Assembly (NCBI RefSeq): GCF_027563315.1
Contig: NZ_JAMKBJ010000014.1
Span: 17,321-81,320, forward strand
Source: Paenisporosarcina quisquiliarum
GTDB lineage: Bacteria > Bacillota > Bacilli > Bacillales_A > Planococcaceae
Reading direction: 5' to 3'
DNA: 64,000 nucleotides
Made by a program: the position numbers and the translations under genes. Below, piece after piece: positions 25,573 through 33,938 of this stretch (position 1 is the stretch's first letter; each line of letters begins with the position of its first letter). The notes under the pieces are model-generated. The model was not told the DNA's origin, made no database searches, and saw only the letters and a program-made list of their open reading frames with translations.

Positions 25573-26394
25573 ATGAGTGAGGCTGTCTTATTGCAACGTG
25601 AAGCCATGGATGTGTTAAAACAAACGAGTCGTACATTTTTCATTCCCATTAATTTTTTGGAACCGACACTGAGAAAAACGGTAGCGTCTGCTTATTTGTG
25701 CATGCGAGCGATTGATGAAATCGAAGATCATCCAGACATGCAGGCGGAAACGAAGCGTCAATTACTAACGTCAATAAGCGAAAGTATGAAGACGACATTT
25801 GATCCTGAAAAATACCGTGCGCTAATTCAGCCTTATCAAAACTTGCTTCCTGCTGTGACACAACGTCTCGGTGATTGGATTTTATTGTGTCCGCCGGATG
25901 TCGTTGAAAAAGTGAAAGAGTCAACTGCTGTTATGGCGGAAGGTATGGCAAAATGGGTGGACAAGGACTGGCGCATCAAGACTAAAGAAGATCTTGATGA
26001 TTACACCTATTATGTAGCGGGTCTCGTAGGATGTATGCTGTCCGATTTATGGAAATGGCATGATAATACAGAAACTGATCGTGAAAAAGCGATTGCTTTT
26101 GGACGAGGGTTACAAGCTGTAAACATTCTGCGTAATCAAGACGAAGACTGGGAACGTGGCGTACGTTTCTTACCAGACGGCTGGGAACGGGAAGATTTAT
26201 TTTTGTATGCTAAGCAGAACTTGGCGATGGGAAGCGACTATGTTAAAGATATTAATAATCGCGGAATCACGATGTTTTGTAAAGTGCCGCTTGCTTTGGC
26301 AAACAGTACGTTAAAAGCGATGAAAATAGGTCGTGAAAAAATCTCCCGTAAAGAAGTCGAATCGATTGTTGCCGAACTGGAAAATCAATATTAA
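25573..26394 (+). CDS. Squalene/phytoene synthase family protein
   Basis: An all-helical head-to-head prenyl synthase homologue (273 residues). The first Asp-rich motif is DEIED (residues 48-52), preceded by SRTFF and AYLCMRAI. The second is degenerate: NILRNQDEDWERG (about residue 180), where the family usually has N-x-x-R-D-x-x-E-D. No carotenoid or hopanoid partner gene lies nearby, so its product (squalene, dehydrosqualene or other) is open. ATG 25573 is used because GGGAGG lies eight bases upstream; the frame extends further up without support. Confidence 0.82.
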   Translation: MSEAVLLQREAMDVLKQTSRTFFIPINFLEPTLRKTVASAYLCMRAIDEIEDHPDMQAETKRQLLTSISESMKTTFDPEKYRALIQPYQNLLPAVTQRLGDWILLCPPDVVEKVKESTAVMAEGMAKWVDKDWRIKTKEDLDDYTYYVAGLVGCMLSDLWKWHDNTETDREKAIAFGRGLQAVNILRNQDEDWERGVRFLPDGWEREDLFLYAKQNLAMGSDYVKDINNRGITMFCKVPLALANSTLKAMKIGREKISRKEVESIVAELENQY

Positions 26395-26406
26395 TGTATC
26401 CAAATA

Positions 26407-26460
26407 AAAAGTGCCGGAATCCAAGGTGAGTATCTCATACCTTTGGGTTCCGGCACTTTT
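26407..26460. terminator. Bidirectional terminator
   Basis: Perfect 13-base arms (26407-26419 and 26448-26460) with A and T flanks, between the prenyl synthase (+) and amt (-). Confidence 0.9.
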
Positions 26461-26466
26461 ATTCAT

Positions 26467-27741
26467 TTAACCTGCTTGTGGTGATTTGCCGAGTTTAGTC
26501 AGACGTTGAGCAAATTCTTCAGAGCGTGGCGCTGTCCCTTTAAAGACATCGTTCAATTCATAAGCTTGAGTTCCGTGTTCGGCAAAGTCTAAACCAATTT
26601 TCTCTTCTTCTTTTGACACTCTTAATGTGGAGAATAATCGAATGGCCATCAAACTCCCGCCAACAGTGATGGAAGTCCAAGCAATAATCGCGGCAATCCC
26701 AACGATTTGAATGGCAAGAATCCCTACACCGCCTCCATAAAATAAACCATTTGTCGTATCAAATAAACCTACTGCAAGTGTTCCCCAAATGCCTCCGATC
26801 CCATGAACCGAAATCGCGCCTACGGGGTCGTCAATTTTGGCTTTCACATCAAAGAAACGAATGCTTTCTGTCATAATGACGCCTGCAATCAGTCCAATGA
26901 TAATTGAACCGATTAATGAAACGTTTGCGCATCCTGCGGTAATACCAACCAGACCACTTAAAGCGCCGTTCAGTGTAAGAGAAGCATCCATCTGTTTGTA
27001 GCGAAGTTTGGTGTGTAAAGCAGTGGACAAAACTGCTGCAGATGCAGCAAGTAAAGTATTAGCAATGACGACCGGCACTAATGTTGTGTCAGCGGCCAAA
27101 GTACTTGCACCATTAAACCCAAACCAACCAAGCCATAAAATAAAGACACCGAGCGCGCCAAGAGGTATGCTGTGACCGGGAATGACATTGACGGATTGAT
27201 CACTATATTTGCCAATTCGTGGACCAATCAACCATGCAGCAATTAATGCCCCGACAGCACCTGTTAAGTGAACGACTGACGATCCTGCGAAATCAATAAA
27301 ACCGAGTTGGGATAACCAACCACCACCCCATACCCAGTGGCCGACGATCGGATAGATAACACCGGTCATGGCGACGACCAATAGTAGGTAAGAAGATAAT
27401 TTCATACGTTCGGCAACGGCTCCAGAGATGATGGTTGCACATGTTGCGGCAAAAACAGCCTGGAAAACAAAGAAGCCAATATCTTCACGACCAAGTAAGG
27501 CAAACCCTTCTGTACCAATAAGTCCGAAAGCGGAAGTGCCAAACATGAGGGCAAATCCTACGATAAAATAAAGAATAGCGCCAATGGATAACGTTAATAA
27601 ATTTTTCATTAAGATATTCACTGTATTTTTCGAACGAGTAAATCCTGTCTCGACCATTGCAAATCCAGCGTGCATAAAAAATACTAAAATTGCACCAATC
27701 ATCATCCACATCATGTCTACTGAACTTTGTACTGCTTCCAT
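26467..27741 (-). CDS. amt: Ammonium transporter
   Basis: An eleven-TM Amt/NrgA channel for ammonium uptake (424 residues). The N-terminus MMIGAILVFFMHAGFAMVE, the GHWVWGGGWL periplasmic block, VVHLTGAVGAL with a pore histidine, and the later SVHGIGGIWGTLAVG with the second pore histidine are all standard. It lies 12 bases after glnK, whose PII protein would plug the channel under nitrogen excess. Expression is likely controlled from the two GlnR/TnrA boxes before glnK. AAGGAGG precedes the ATG. Confidence 0.95.
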   Translation of the reverse strand: MEAVQSSVDMMWMMIGAILVFFMHAGFAMVETGFTRSKNTVNILMKNLLTLSIGAILYFIVGFALMFGTSAFGLIGTEGFALLGREDIGFFVFQAVFAATCATIISGAVAERMKLSSYLLLVVAMTGVIYPIVGHWVWGGGWLSQLGFIDFAGSSVVHLTGAVGALIAAWLIGPRIGKYSDQSVNVIPGHSIPLGALGVFILWLGWFGFNGASTLAADTTLVPVVIANTLLAASAAVLSTALHTKLRYKQMDASLTLNGALSGLVGITAGCANVSLIGSIIIGLIAGVIMTESIRFFDVKAKIDDPVGAISVHGIGGIWGTLAVGLFDTTNGLFYGGGVGILAIQIVGIAAIIAWTSITVGGSLMAIRLFSTLRVSKEEEKIGLDFAEHGTQAYELNDVFKGTAPRSEEFAQRLTKLGKSPQAG

Positions 27742-27753
27742 TTTTACTCCTCC

Positions 27754-28095
27754 TTAAAATACAGCGACTGCGCCGCGTTCTCTTGTCCGAATTCGAATTG
27801 CTTCATCCACAGGAAGAATGAAGATCTTGCCGTCTCCCACTTCTCCTGTAACTGCGTGATTTAAGATTGCTTCAATTATGGGTTCAACCTTAAAGTCCTC
27901 AATGACCATTTCCAATTTGAGCTTTGCTGAAAACTCCATTTCATAAGCGTTTCCTCGAAATAACCCCGTACGACCTTCTTGTCTGCCGCATCCCGCTATT
28001 TCAGTTACCGTTAACCCATCAATTCCTTCTTTCACCAATGCTTTCCGAACATCAGAAAATACATCTGGTCGAATAATCGCTTCAATTTTTTTCAT
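27754..28095 (-). CDS. glnK: PII nitrogen regulatory protein (GlnK/NrgB type)
   Basis: A trimeric signal protein that senses ATP/ADP and 2-oxoglutarate and gates the ammonium channel. The 113-residue sequence has the T-loop GRQEGRTGLFRGNAYEM: Tyr51 is kept, while residue 46 is Phe instead of Tyr. The C-terminal GDGKIFILPVDEAIRIRTRERG is the B/C-loop nucleotide site. ATG 28095 is eight bases after AAAGGAG; ATG 28101 is too close. Gene order is glnK then amt, the reverse of Bacillus subtilis nrgAB. Confidence 0.94.
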   Translation of the reverse strand: MKKIEAIIRPDVFSDVRKALVKEGIDGLTVTEIAGCGRQEGRTGLFRGNAYEMEFSAKLKLEMVIEDFKVEPIIEAILNHAVTGEVGDGKIFILPVDEAIRIRTRERGAVAVF

Positions 28096-28127
28096 TTTCA
28101 TTCTCCTTTCTAATTCCTAATATCATA

Positions 28128-28206
28128 TGTTAGGTTTTCTAACATGATAATCCACATTGTCTAAAAAATCAAACTATTTTTAAAATTAATGTTAGGTTTT
28201 CTAACA
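28128..28206 (-). promoter_or_regulatory. glnK-amt promoter with two GlnR/TnrA boxes
   Basis: The 17-bp word TGTTAGGTTTTCTAACA occurs twice, at 28128-28144 and 28190-28206. It fits the GlnR/TnrA consensus (TGTNA-N7-TNACA, T-rich centre) except for one central G. Between them on the minus strand lie TTGATT (28172-28167) and TATCAT (28149-28144), 17 bases apart, a good sigma-A promoter. The upstream box is placed for activation; the other overlaps the -10 region and start site, placed for repression. Confidence 0.85.
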
Positions 28207-28278
28207 TCGGGTAATAAAAAATGAGGTTATGTAGGGATTGGGGTGTGAAAATTTGAAGAAGGAGTGGTTTTGATAAAG

Positions 28279-28326
28279 AAAAAACGAGCGTGGACTGGCC
28301 AAGTAGTTGGCTTCTGGTCCCGCTCG
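28279..28326 (-). terminator. Minus-strand terminator of the M20 peptidase gene
   Basis: GAGCGTGGAC pairs imperfectly with GTCCCGCTC, with extra pairing inside; on the minus strand a T-rich tract follows. It lies 200 bases past the stop codon, beyond the 21-bp array. Confidence 0.7.
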
Positions 28327-28378
28327 CAAAATTAGAGAGATTAAAAAGTATAAGTTTACACATTTAATTTGGAGATTT

Positions 28379-28465
28379 GTTTTTCGTCCAGTCAAGGTGA
28401 GTTTTCATCCATTGAACTCGGGTTTTCGTCCATTCAACTTCGGTTTCTGTCCATTCGCTTGGAGG
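28379..28465. repeat. 21-bp-period intergenic array (4 units, TTTTCGTCCATTCAAC core)
   Basis: The word CGTCCA or CATCCA, or its TGTCCA variant, starts at 28385, 28406, 28427 and 28448, exactly 21 bases apart, each after a T-tract. It sits between the M20 peptidase stop (28527) and that gene's terminator (28279-28326), so it should be transcribed as 3' untranslated RNA. Together with the GlnR region these fill 28096-28526. Confidence 0.8.
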
Positions 28466-28526
28466 AGGAAATAATTCTTCTGGAGAAAGACACCGCTCCA
28501 CCTTCTCTTGAGGACATTTTTCCCTT

Positions 28527-29699
28527 TTACTGTTGTGCTTTGAAATAGATGGCTGCAAACAGCTTGGCTATCAACAACATGGCTGATTCATCAAAATCAA
28601 ATTGTTCATGGTGGTGGGGAAATACAAGTGATTCGTCTTGTAATTTTGCACCGACAAAGAAGTAGGCTCCCGGCACAACTTGTGTGTAGTAACTAAAATC
28701 TTCTACAGGCATGACGGGCGATGTTTCAACAACTGCATCTGTTCCATAAAGTTCATGACCTGCCAGCCTGACTGTATCCATCGCTTCCGAGTGGTTCCAT
28801 AGTGCGTCATAACCATTATCAATGGTAACAGTCGCTTTTGCGCCAAGACCTATAGCAACGTTTTCTGCAATTTCACGTATGCGTCGGCTAGCTAGTTTGC
28901 GTAGTTCCGGATCGAACACCCGAATGGTTCCTTCAAGTACTGCTTCACTCGGAATGACATTGTCGGCATCTCCGGCATGAAACTTCCCAATCGATACGAC
29001 CAGTTCCTTTAAAGGGTCTGCATTGCGACTGACGATTGTCTGCAAGGCCACCATAATATGACTCGCAGCCAATATAGGGTCGACACCATTATGTGGTTCA
29101 GCTCCATGCGTCCCAGATCCGCGGACCACGATTTTAACGGTATCTTCAGAAGCTTGGAGAAAACCATCTCGGACATAAATTTTGCCACTTTCCATTTTGC
29201 TTTGCAGATGGGCACCATAAACGAGTTCGACGCCTTCTAGACAACCGTCTTCAATCATGGCGCGTGCACCACCAGGCGATAGTTCTTCCCCGAATTGGTG
29301 AATCAGCACGATGTTGCCTGGCAATTCTTCTTTCACTTCCATCATCGCTTTAGCAAATGCGAGCAAGGCGGAAGTGTGGCCATCGTGACCGCATGCATGC
29401 ATCACACCTGGAATGGTCGATTTGTATGGGACATCTTTCACATCTTGAATGGGCAACGCATCGAAATCTGCACGGAAAGCAATAGTCTTTCCAGGCTTAC
29501 CACCTCTAATTGTCCCAACAACACCACGTCCGCCAACACCTCGTTTCACTTCCACACCTAGAGCTTCTAGTTTGGCAGCTATGTATGCAGGAGTATCGAC
29601 TTCTTGATGTGACAGTTCGGGATACATATGTAAATGTCGGCGAACCTCGACCATTTCATCAAAGAGCAGTTCCAGTTTTTGTTGTATCAATTTTTCCAT
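28527..29699 (-). CDS. M20-family amidohydrolase (N-acyl amino acid / hippurate hydrolase type)
   Basis: A dinuclear metal amidohydrolase of the M20D group (390 residues). Metal-binding blocks are GVMHACGHDGHTS (about residue 99), HQFGEE (about 134, with the catalytic Glu) and a C-terminal FPHHHEQFDFDE. A lid domain lies in the middle (SGTHGAEPHNGVDPI). Family members remove N-acyl groups from amino acids, for example N-acetylcysteine or hippurate; the substrate is not known. GGAGG precedes the ATG. It is a single gene, with a long 3' untranslated region bearing a repeat array. Confidence 0.9.
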   Translation of the reverse strand: MEKLIQQKLELLFDEMVEVRRHLHMYPELSHQEVDTPAYIAAKLEALGVEVKRGVGGRGVVGTIRGGKPGKTIAFRADFDALPIQDVKDVPYKSTIPGVMHACGHDGHTSALLAFAKAMMEVKEELPGNIVLIHQFGEELSPGGARAMIEDGCLEGVELVYGAHLQSKMESGKIYVRDGFLQASEDTVKIVVRGSGTHGAEPHNGVDPILAASHIMVALQTIVSRNADPLKELVVSIGKFHAGDADNVIPSEAVLEGTIRVFDPELRKLASRRIREIAENVAIGLGAKATVTIDNGYDALWNHSEAMDTVRLAGHELYGTDAVVETSPVMPVEDFSYYTQVVPGAYFFVGAKLQDESLVFPHHHEQFDFDESAMLLIAKLFAAIYFKAQQ

Positions 29700-29912
29700 T
29701 TTTCTTCCTCCTTATGAGGTATTGTAGATTGTTAACAATTGTAGCAAATTTTCATTTTCGTGCATAATAAACTTTAATTTTGAATGTTTATGCAGGTTGT
29801 TGATGTAGAATTGCCGAGTCAGTTTTCTTTTATCTCATCATTCGATTGGTTAAAATAACGTAGTACATTTAAAGTTGAGTAAAAAACGCATCAAGAATAG
29901 GAGGAAACCATA

Positions 29913-30632
29913 TTGGCTACATCTCTACAAGGTAAGAACGCCATTATTACAGGTGCAGGACGCGGTATTGGCCGTGCGATTGCCGTTGCATTAGCGAAAG
30001 AAGGAGTAAATGTTGGACTCCTTGCTCGATCTGAAGAGCATTTGCAACAAGTCGTAAAGGAATTGGAAGGTCAAGGTGTAAAGGCAGTTTTCGCAACGGC
30101 TGATGTTTCTTCAAACGACGAAGTGACACGTGCGATTGAGTCATTGACAAATCAACTTGGAACGGTCGATATTTTAATTAATAATGCAGGCATTGCGAAG
30201 TTCGGTAAATTTATGGATCTTGAAATTGCCGAATGGGAAAAAATCATTCAAGTGAATTTGATGGGTGTTTATTATGTGACACGCGCTGTGTTGCCGGGAA
30301 TGATTGAACAACAAGCTGGAGACATTATCAATATTTCTTCTTCTGCAGGCCAAAAAGGTGCTCCAATTACAAGTGCATACAGCGCTTCGAAATTCGGTGT
30401 CCTTGGAATTACCGAATCACTTGCAATGGAAGTGCGCAAGCATAATATCCGTGTAACAGCACTGACGCCGAGTACAGTAGCTACGGATTTGGCCATCGAC
30501 AATGATTTGACGGATGGCAATCCAGATAAAGTGATGCAACCGGAAGATATTGCAGAATTTATCGTTGCTCAATTGAAATTGAACAAACGAATCTTTATAA
30601 AAGAAGCGGGACTATGGTCAACTAATCCGTAG
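29913..30632 (+). CDS. 3-ketoacyl-ACP reductase-like short-chain dehydrogenase
   Basis: A classical SDR oxidoreductase (239 residues). The nucleotide-binding motif [10 protein letters not shown] (about residues 12-21), the NNAGIAKFG block and the catalytic Ser-Tyr-Lys (SSSAG then YSASKFG) are all present. Similarity is to the FabG/YqjQ-like group, but a true fatty-acid synthesis role is unlikely outside a fab cluster. The start is TTG 29913, eight bases after AATAGGAGG. It is a single gene with its own terminator. Confidence 0.85.
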   Translation: MATSLQGKNAIITGAGRGIGRAIAVALAKEGVNVGLLARSEEHLQQVVKELEGQGVKAVFATADVSSNDEVTRAIESLTNQLGTVDILINNAGIAKFGKFMDLEIAEWEKIIQVNLMGVYYVTRAVLPGMIEQQAGDIINISSSAGQKGAPITSAYSASKFGVLGITESLAMEVRKHNIRVTALTPSTVATDLAIDNDLTDGNPDKVMQPEDIAEFIVAQLKLNKRIFIKEAGLWSTNP

Positions 30633-30646
30633 AACCTTCAGAAGAT

Positions 30647-30687
30647 GTCAGGGGATGGTCGAAATTAGCCATCCACCTGGCATTTTT
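30647..30687 (+). terminator. Terminator after the SDR gene
   Basis: TGTCAGG and ATGG pair with CCAT and CCTGGCA, and a T run follows. Confidence 0.75.
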
Positions 30688-30888
30688 TATTAGGAATAGC
30701 TTTAATTGACCTTTTAGTAGTAAGAAACGGTCCTAATTTAAGTGATGTTATCTGATGATTTACTTAGTTAGAAAAGTAATGGTTTGGACCATACATTAAA
30801 TTTTTCAAAAGAGTGTAGAATCTGCTGTTGATTGGGTATGGATAAAAGAACATCATATATCTATATTTTTTAATTGGAGCGTGAACGT

Positions 30889-31947
30889 ATGAATCGGATT
30901 TTTACTATTCTCGTACTGGCAGGTGTGCCACTAACATTTGTGGGATCTATGATGCATTGGTCCAGTATTGTTATGTTTATTATTTGTTCCGTAACGGTTA
31001 TTGCGATCTCAAGCTTTATGGGACGCGCAACGGAAAGTTTGGCGATTGTAAGTGGCCCTCGAATCGGCGGGTTGCTGAATGCCACATTCGGAAACGCCGT
31101 CGAATTGATTATTTCCATTTTTGCCTTGCAAGCTGGTTTGATTGGCGTCGTATTGGCTTCATTGACCGGTTCGGTACTGGGGAACTTATTGTTAGTGGGA
31201 GGACTATCATTCTTCCTTGGAGGACTGAAATTTAAGCGCCAAAAATTCAGCATTCATGATGCGCGTCATAATTCTGGCTTGCTAGTTTTCGCGGTAATTG
31301 TGGCTTTTGTCATTCCTGAGATTTTTGCCATGTCAATGAATGAAGCGAAAACGTTACAATTAAGCGTCGGAATTTCGATCATCATGATTGTTCTGTATTT
31401 AGCGGGACTCGTGTTTAAATTGGTTACTCATCGTGGTGTCTATGCACATAGTGAGGACAATTCAACATCAGAAGAACATGAAGAACCGGAATGGACGAAG
31501 AAAAAAGCTTTAACCATCTTATTGCTTTCTACACTAGCTGTTGCTTATGTATCGGAAAGCTTGGTACATACATTTGAAGCAGTGGGTGAACAATTTGGTT
31601 GGTCCGAACTATTTATTGGGGTCATTATCGTTGCCATTGTAGGGAATGCAGCAGAGCACTCATCGGCTATCATTATGGCTATGAAAAACAAAATGGACGT
31701 TGCGGTGGAGATTGCCATCGGTTCTACTTTACAAATTGCTATGTTCGTAGCACCCGTGTTGGTTCTAATTTCATTATTTATGCCGCAAGCAATGCCGTTA
31801 GTTTTTACAATGCCTGAACTCGTTGCCATGGCTACTGCTGTGCTTTTGACGATCAGCGTTTCGAATGACGGGGAATCCAATTGGTTTGAAGGACTTACAT
31901 TACTTGCCGCCTATCTAATTATGGGGATTGGTTTTTATTTATTGTAA
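30889..31947 (+). CDS. chaA: Calcium/proton antiporter (ChaA/CAX family)
   Basis: An eleven-TM cation exchanger (352 residues). The two inverted alpha-repeat motifs are plain: GGLLNATFGNAVELI (about residues 58-72) and VGNAAEHSSAI (about 249), each with the acidic residue that carries the ion. An acidic loop between the halves (EDNSTSEEHEEPEW) is usual. It probably expels Ca2+ and perhaps Na+ or K+ at high pH. ATG 30889 is nine bases after GGAG; the upstream TTG 30874 is poorly placed. Confidence 0.9.
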   Translation: MNRIFTILVLAGVPLTFVGSMMHWSSIVMFIICSVTVIAISSFMGRATESLAIVSGPRIGGLLNATFGNAVELIISIFALQAGLIGVVLASLTGSVLGNLLLVGGLSFFLGGLKFKRQKFSIHDARHNSGLLVFAVIVAFVIPEIFAMSMNEAKTLQLSVGISIIMIVLYLAGLVFKLVTHRGVYAHSEDNSTSEEHEEPEWTKKKALTILLLSTLAVAYVSESLVHTFEAVGEQFGWSELFIGVIIVAIVGNAAEHSSAIIMAMKNKMDVAVEIAIGSTLQIAMFVAPVLVLISLFMPQAMPLVFTMPELVAMATAVLLTISVSNDGESNWFEGLTLLAAYLIMGIGFYLL

Positions 31948-31963
31948 TCTCCAACCAAACAAG

Positions 31964-32000
31964 AAAAGCTTATGACTTTAATCAGTCATAAGCTTTTTTT
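31964..32000. terminator. Bidirectional terminator overlapping a stop codon
   Basis: Perfect 14-base arms (31964-31977 and 31983-31996) around a six-base loop. The loop holds the stop codon of the minus-strand gene, and one arm encodes its last residues KLMTD. Confidence 0.88.
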
Positions 32001-32256
32001 GCATCAACGTTTCCACATGGGTATTGACTTCAGTTATCGATTTAAATTGCAATCCAGTATTACGATTGATTGCATGAAGAATGTCTGTTTCTTCAAATGG
32101 AGTTCGTTTTGCTTTTTTCTGCGTCGGCAATGTAGAATCATACAAACTGGTTGGAATTACTCCACGAAACTTACAGAATGTTTTCGCGTGAGTTGTTGCA
32201 AGTGGAAAAACAGGTGTATGTCCAAAACGTCGTGCTCGATGTAAGTCTGTTTTCAT
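31978..32256 (-). CDS. Small basic protein, unrecognised
   Basis: 92 residues from ATG 32256, which has AGCAGGAGG well placed upstream. It is basic (many Arg, Lys and His in the first 60 residues), without signal peptide or membrane segment. The words PLATTHAKTFCKFRGVIPTSLYD and a C-terminal helix (ITEVNTHVETLMQKKL) give no family I can name. Codon pattern and ribosome site support a real gene. It converges with chaA, and the shared terminator overlaps its 3' end. Confidence 0.65.
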   Translation of the reverse strand: MKTDLHRARRFGHTPVFPLATTHAKTFCKFRGVIPTSLYDSTLPTQKKAKRTPFEETDILHAINRNTGLQFKSITEVNTHVETLMQKKLMTD

Positions 32257-32365
32257 TTCGTGGCTCCTCCTGCTCATAGATGTTACATTAATTTATATAC
32301 CCACTTTTCAGAGCAATAAGTCACATTCGGTTCAAAATCTGTGCCACAGAAGGAGATTGACTAAA

Positions 32366-33556
32366 TTGAAACATAAATTATATTACCAAGATGCCTACTG
32401 CCAAAAAGGAAAATCAATTGTAGTGTGTCAGATGAAGGACGAATCTGACAGATGGTATCTCACACTGGAAGAGACCCTCTTTTATCCAACGGGTGGAGGG
32501 CAACCCCACGATACAGGCACCATTAATGAAGTTGAAGTACTGGATGTGGAGGAAGTGGATGGTGAAATCCGCCATTACATATCAGAACCGACATTCGAAG
32601 TGGGAGAGAAGGTAGATTTTCAAATTGATTGGACCCGTCGTTTTGACTTTATGCAACAGCATACGGGCCAACATATTTTGACTGCTGCATTTGTTGAGTT
32701 GTTTGGTATTCAAACCACGAGTTTTCATTTAGGAAAAGAATTGGTCACAATTGATCTAGATGTGAAGAATGTAACGGACGAACAATTGTTAGAAGTGGAG
32801 AAACGCGCAAATCAAATTATTCTAGATAATCGTCCTATTGAAACGAAGTGGGTCACAAAAGACGAGTTATCGAATTATCCTCTTCGAAAACAAGTAACTG
32901 TCGAAGAAGACATTCGGTTGGTAATTATTGAGGATTTCGATTATAACGGTTGCGGAGGGACACATCCCTCATCCACAGGTCAGATTGGATCATTGAAAAT
33001 TCTCGATACGGAATTACAAAAAGGAAAAGTGCGCATTCATTTTGTGTGTGGTAGTAGGGTATTATCACAACTTCACCGTAAACAAACGACTTTGCAGGAA
33101 GTGACTCACCTGTTGAGTGCATCTGAAGAGGGCCTATCAAAAGCGGTAAAAGTGTTGCTTGAGAACGCCAAGAAACTGGAGAAACAGCTGGATGAGTCAC
33201 GTGAGCAATTACTCCATTATGAAGCGAAAGACTTGCTCGGCAACAAGGTCAACAGCGATTCCGTCGAATGTTTATTTAAACAACGACCAATTCAGGAACT
33301 GCAAAAACTTGCCCGAATTCTAGTTGCTGATGCACCTACCATCCGCGTGATTTTCATTGCGGAAAATGAAGGTCTGCTTCAAGTGGTTTTAGCACGTGGA
33401 GTAGAAAATTATACAAATATGAAACAGTTGTCAGCACAAATATTACCGATCATCAACGGTAAGGGTGGTGGCTCTGAAAGTTTCGCTCAAGGTGGCGGGG
33501 CAACAGAGTTAACTGGACAAGAATACTTATCGCAAATTCATCAATACTTAATTTAA
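32366..33556 (+). CDS. Alanyl-tRNA editing protein AlaX (long form)
   Basis: A free-standing editing enzyme that deacylates mischarged Ser-tRNA(Ala) or Gly-tRNA(Ala). The N-terminal part resembles the AlaRS second barrel, followed by the editing core with HTGQHIL (about residue 93) and CGGTHPSST (about 195), whose His/Cys residues bind zinc. A long coiled helix (about 240-290) leads to a DHHA1 domain with GKGGG and FAQGGG near the C-terminus; this defines the long (AlaX-L) class. TTG 32366 is ten bases after AAGGAG. It is a single gene. Confidence 0.9.
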   Translation: MKHKLYYQDAYCQKGKSIVVCQMKDESDRWYLTLEETLFYPTGGGQPHDTGTINEVEVLDVEEVDGEIRHYISEPTFEVGEKVDFQIDWTRRFDFMQQHTGQHILTAAFVELFGIQTTSFHLGKELVTIDLDVKNVTDEQLLEVEKRANQIILDNRPIETKWVTKDELSNYPLRKQVTVEEDIRLVIIEDFDYNGCGGTHPSSTGQIGSLKILDTELQKGKVRIHFVCGSRVLSQLHRKQTTLQEVTHLLSASEEGLSKAVKVLLENAKKLEKQLDESREQLLHYEAKDLLGNKVNSDSVECLFKQRPIQELQKLARILVADAPTIRVIFIAENEGLLQVVLARGVENYTNMKQLSAQILPIINGKGGGSESFAQGGGATELTGQEYLSQIHQYLI

Positions 33557-33701
33557 GTTTTTATTTAAAAGGGGAGGATGGGGATTGGAATGTCTTCGGT
33601 AGAGTGGCATTCCTAGACTAATCCTCTTCGACTATTTACATCTCCTGATATAATCAGATGGCTGATATGTGTTTCACCAAGTTGACTTGCGCATGAGACG
33701 T

Positions 33702-33785
33702 GTTTGAACGATAAACTGTTCGGTTTGAGCGATAAATCCCCAGTTTGAGCGATAAATGGTCAAATCTGAGCGATAAATCTTTTAA
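33702..33785. repeat. 21-bp-period intergenic array (4 units, TTTGAGCGATAAAT core)
   Basis: The word GAGCGATAAA (GAACGATAAA in the first unit) starts at 33706, 33727, 33747 and 33768, that is 21, 20 and 21 bases apart. It lies in the 380-base gap between alaX and topB, in which I see no gene. Confidence 0.8.
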
Positions 33786-33938
33786 ACTAGATAACTACCA
33801 TCTCAGTAGCGGGTTAACTTGTTTATTGAAACGATTTTAGACAACCCATTCAACTAGACTATCTTCGAAAAGTAGAATGTGCGTTCGCTAAATGATATAC
33901 TTTTCCTACATATTGAAAGATAGAAAGGTGGTGGATTT

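Noticed and set aside
28364..28558. Minus-strand open frame of 64 codons with a seven-residue repeat
   Set aside because: It is simply the 21-bp array read in frame; there is no ribosome site, and it overlaps the M20 peptidase end. Noted only as a by-product of the period.
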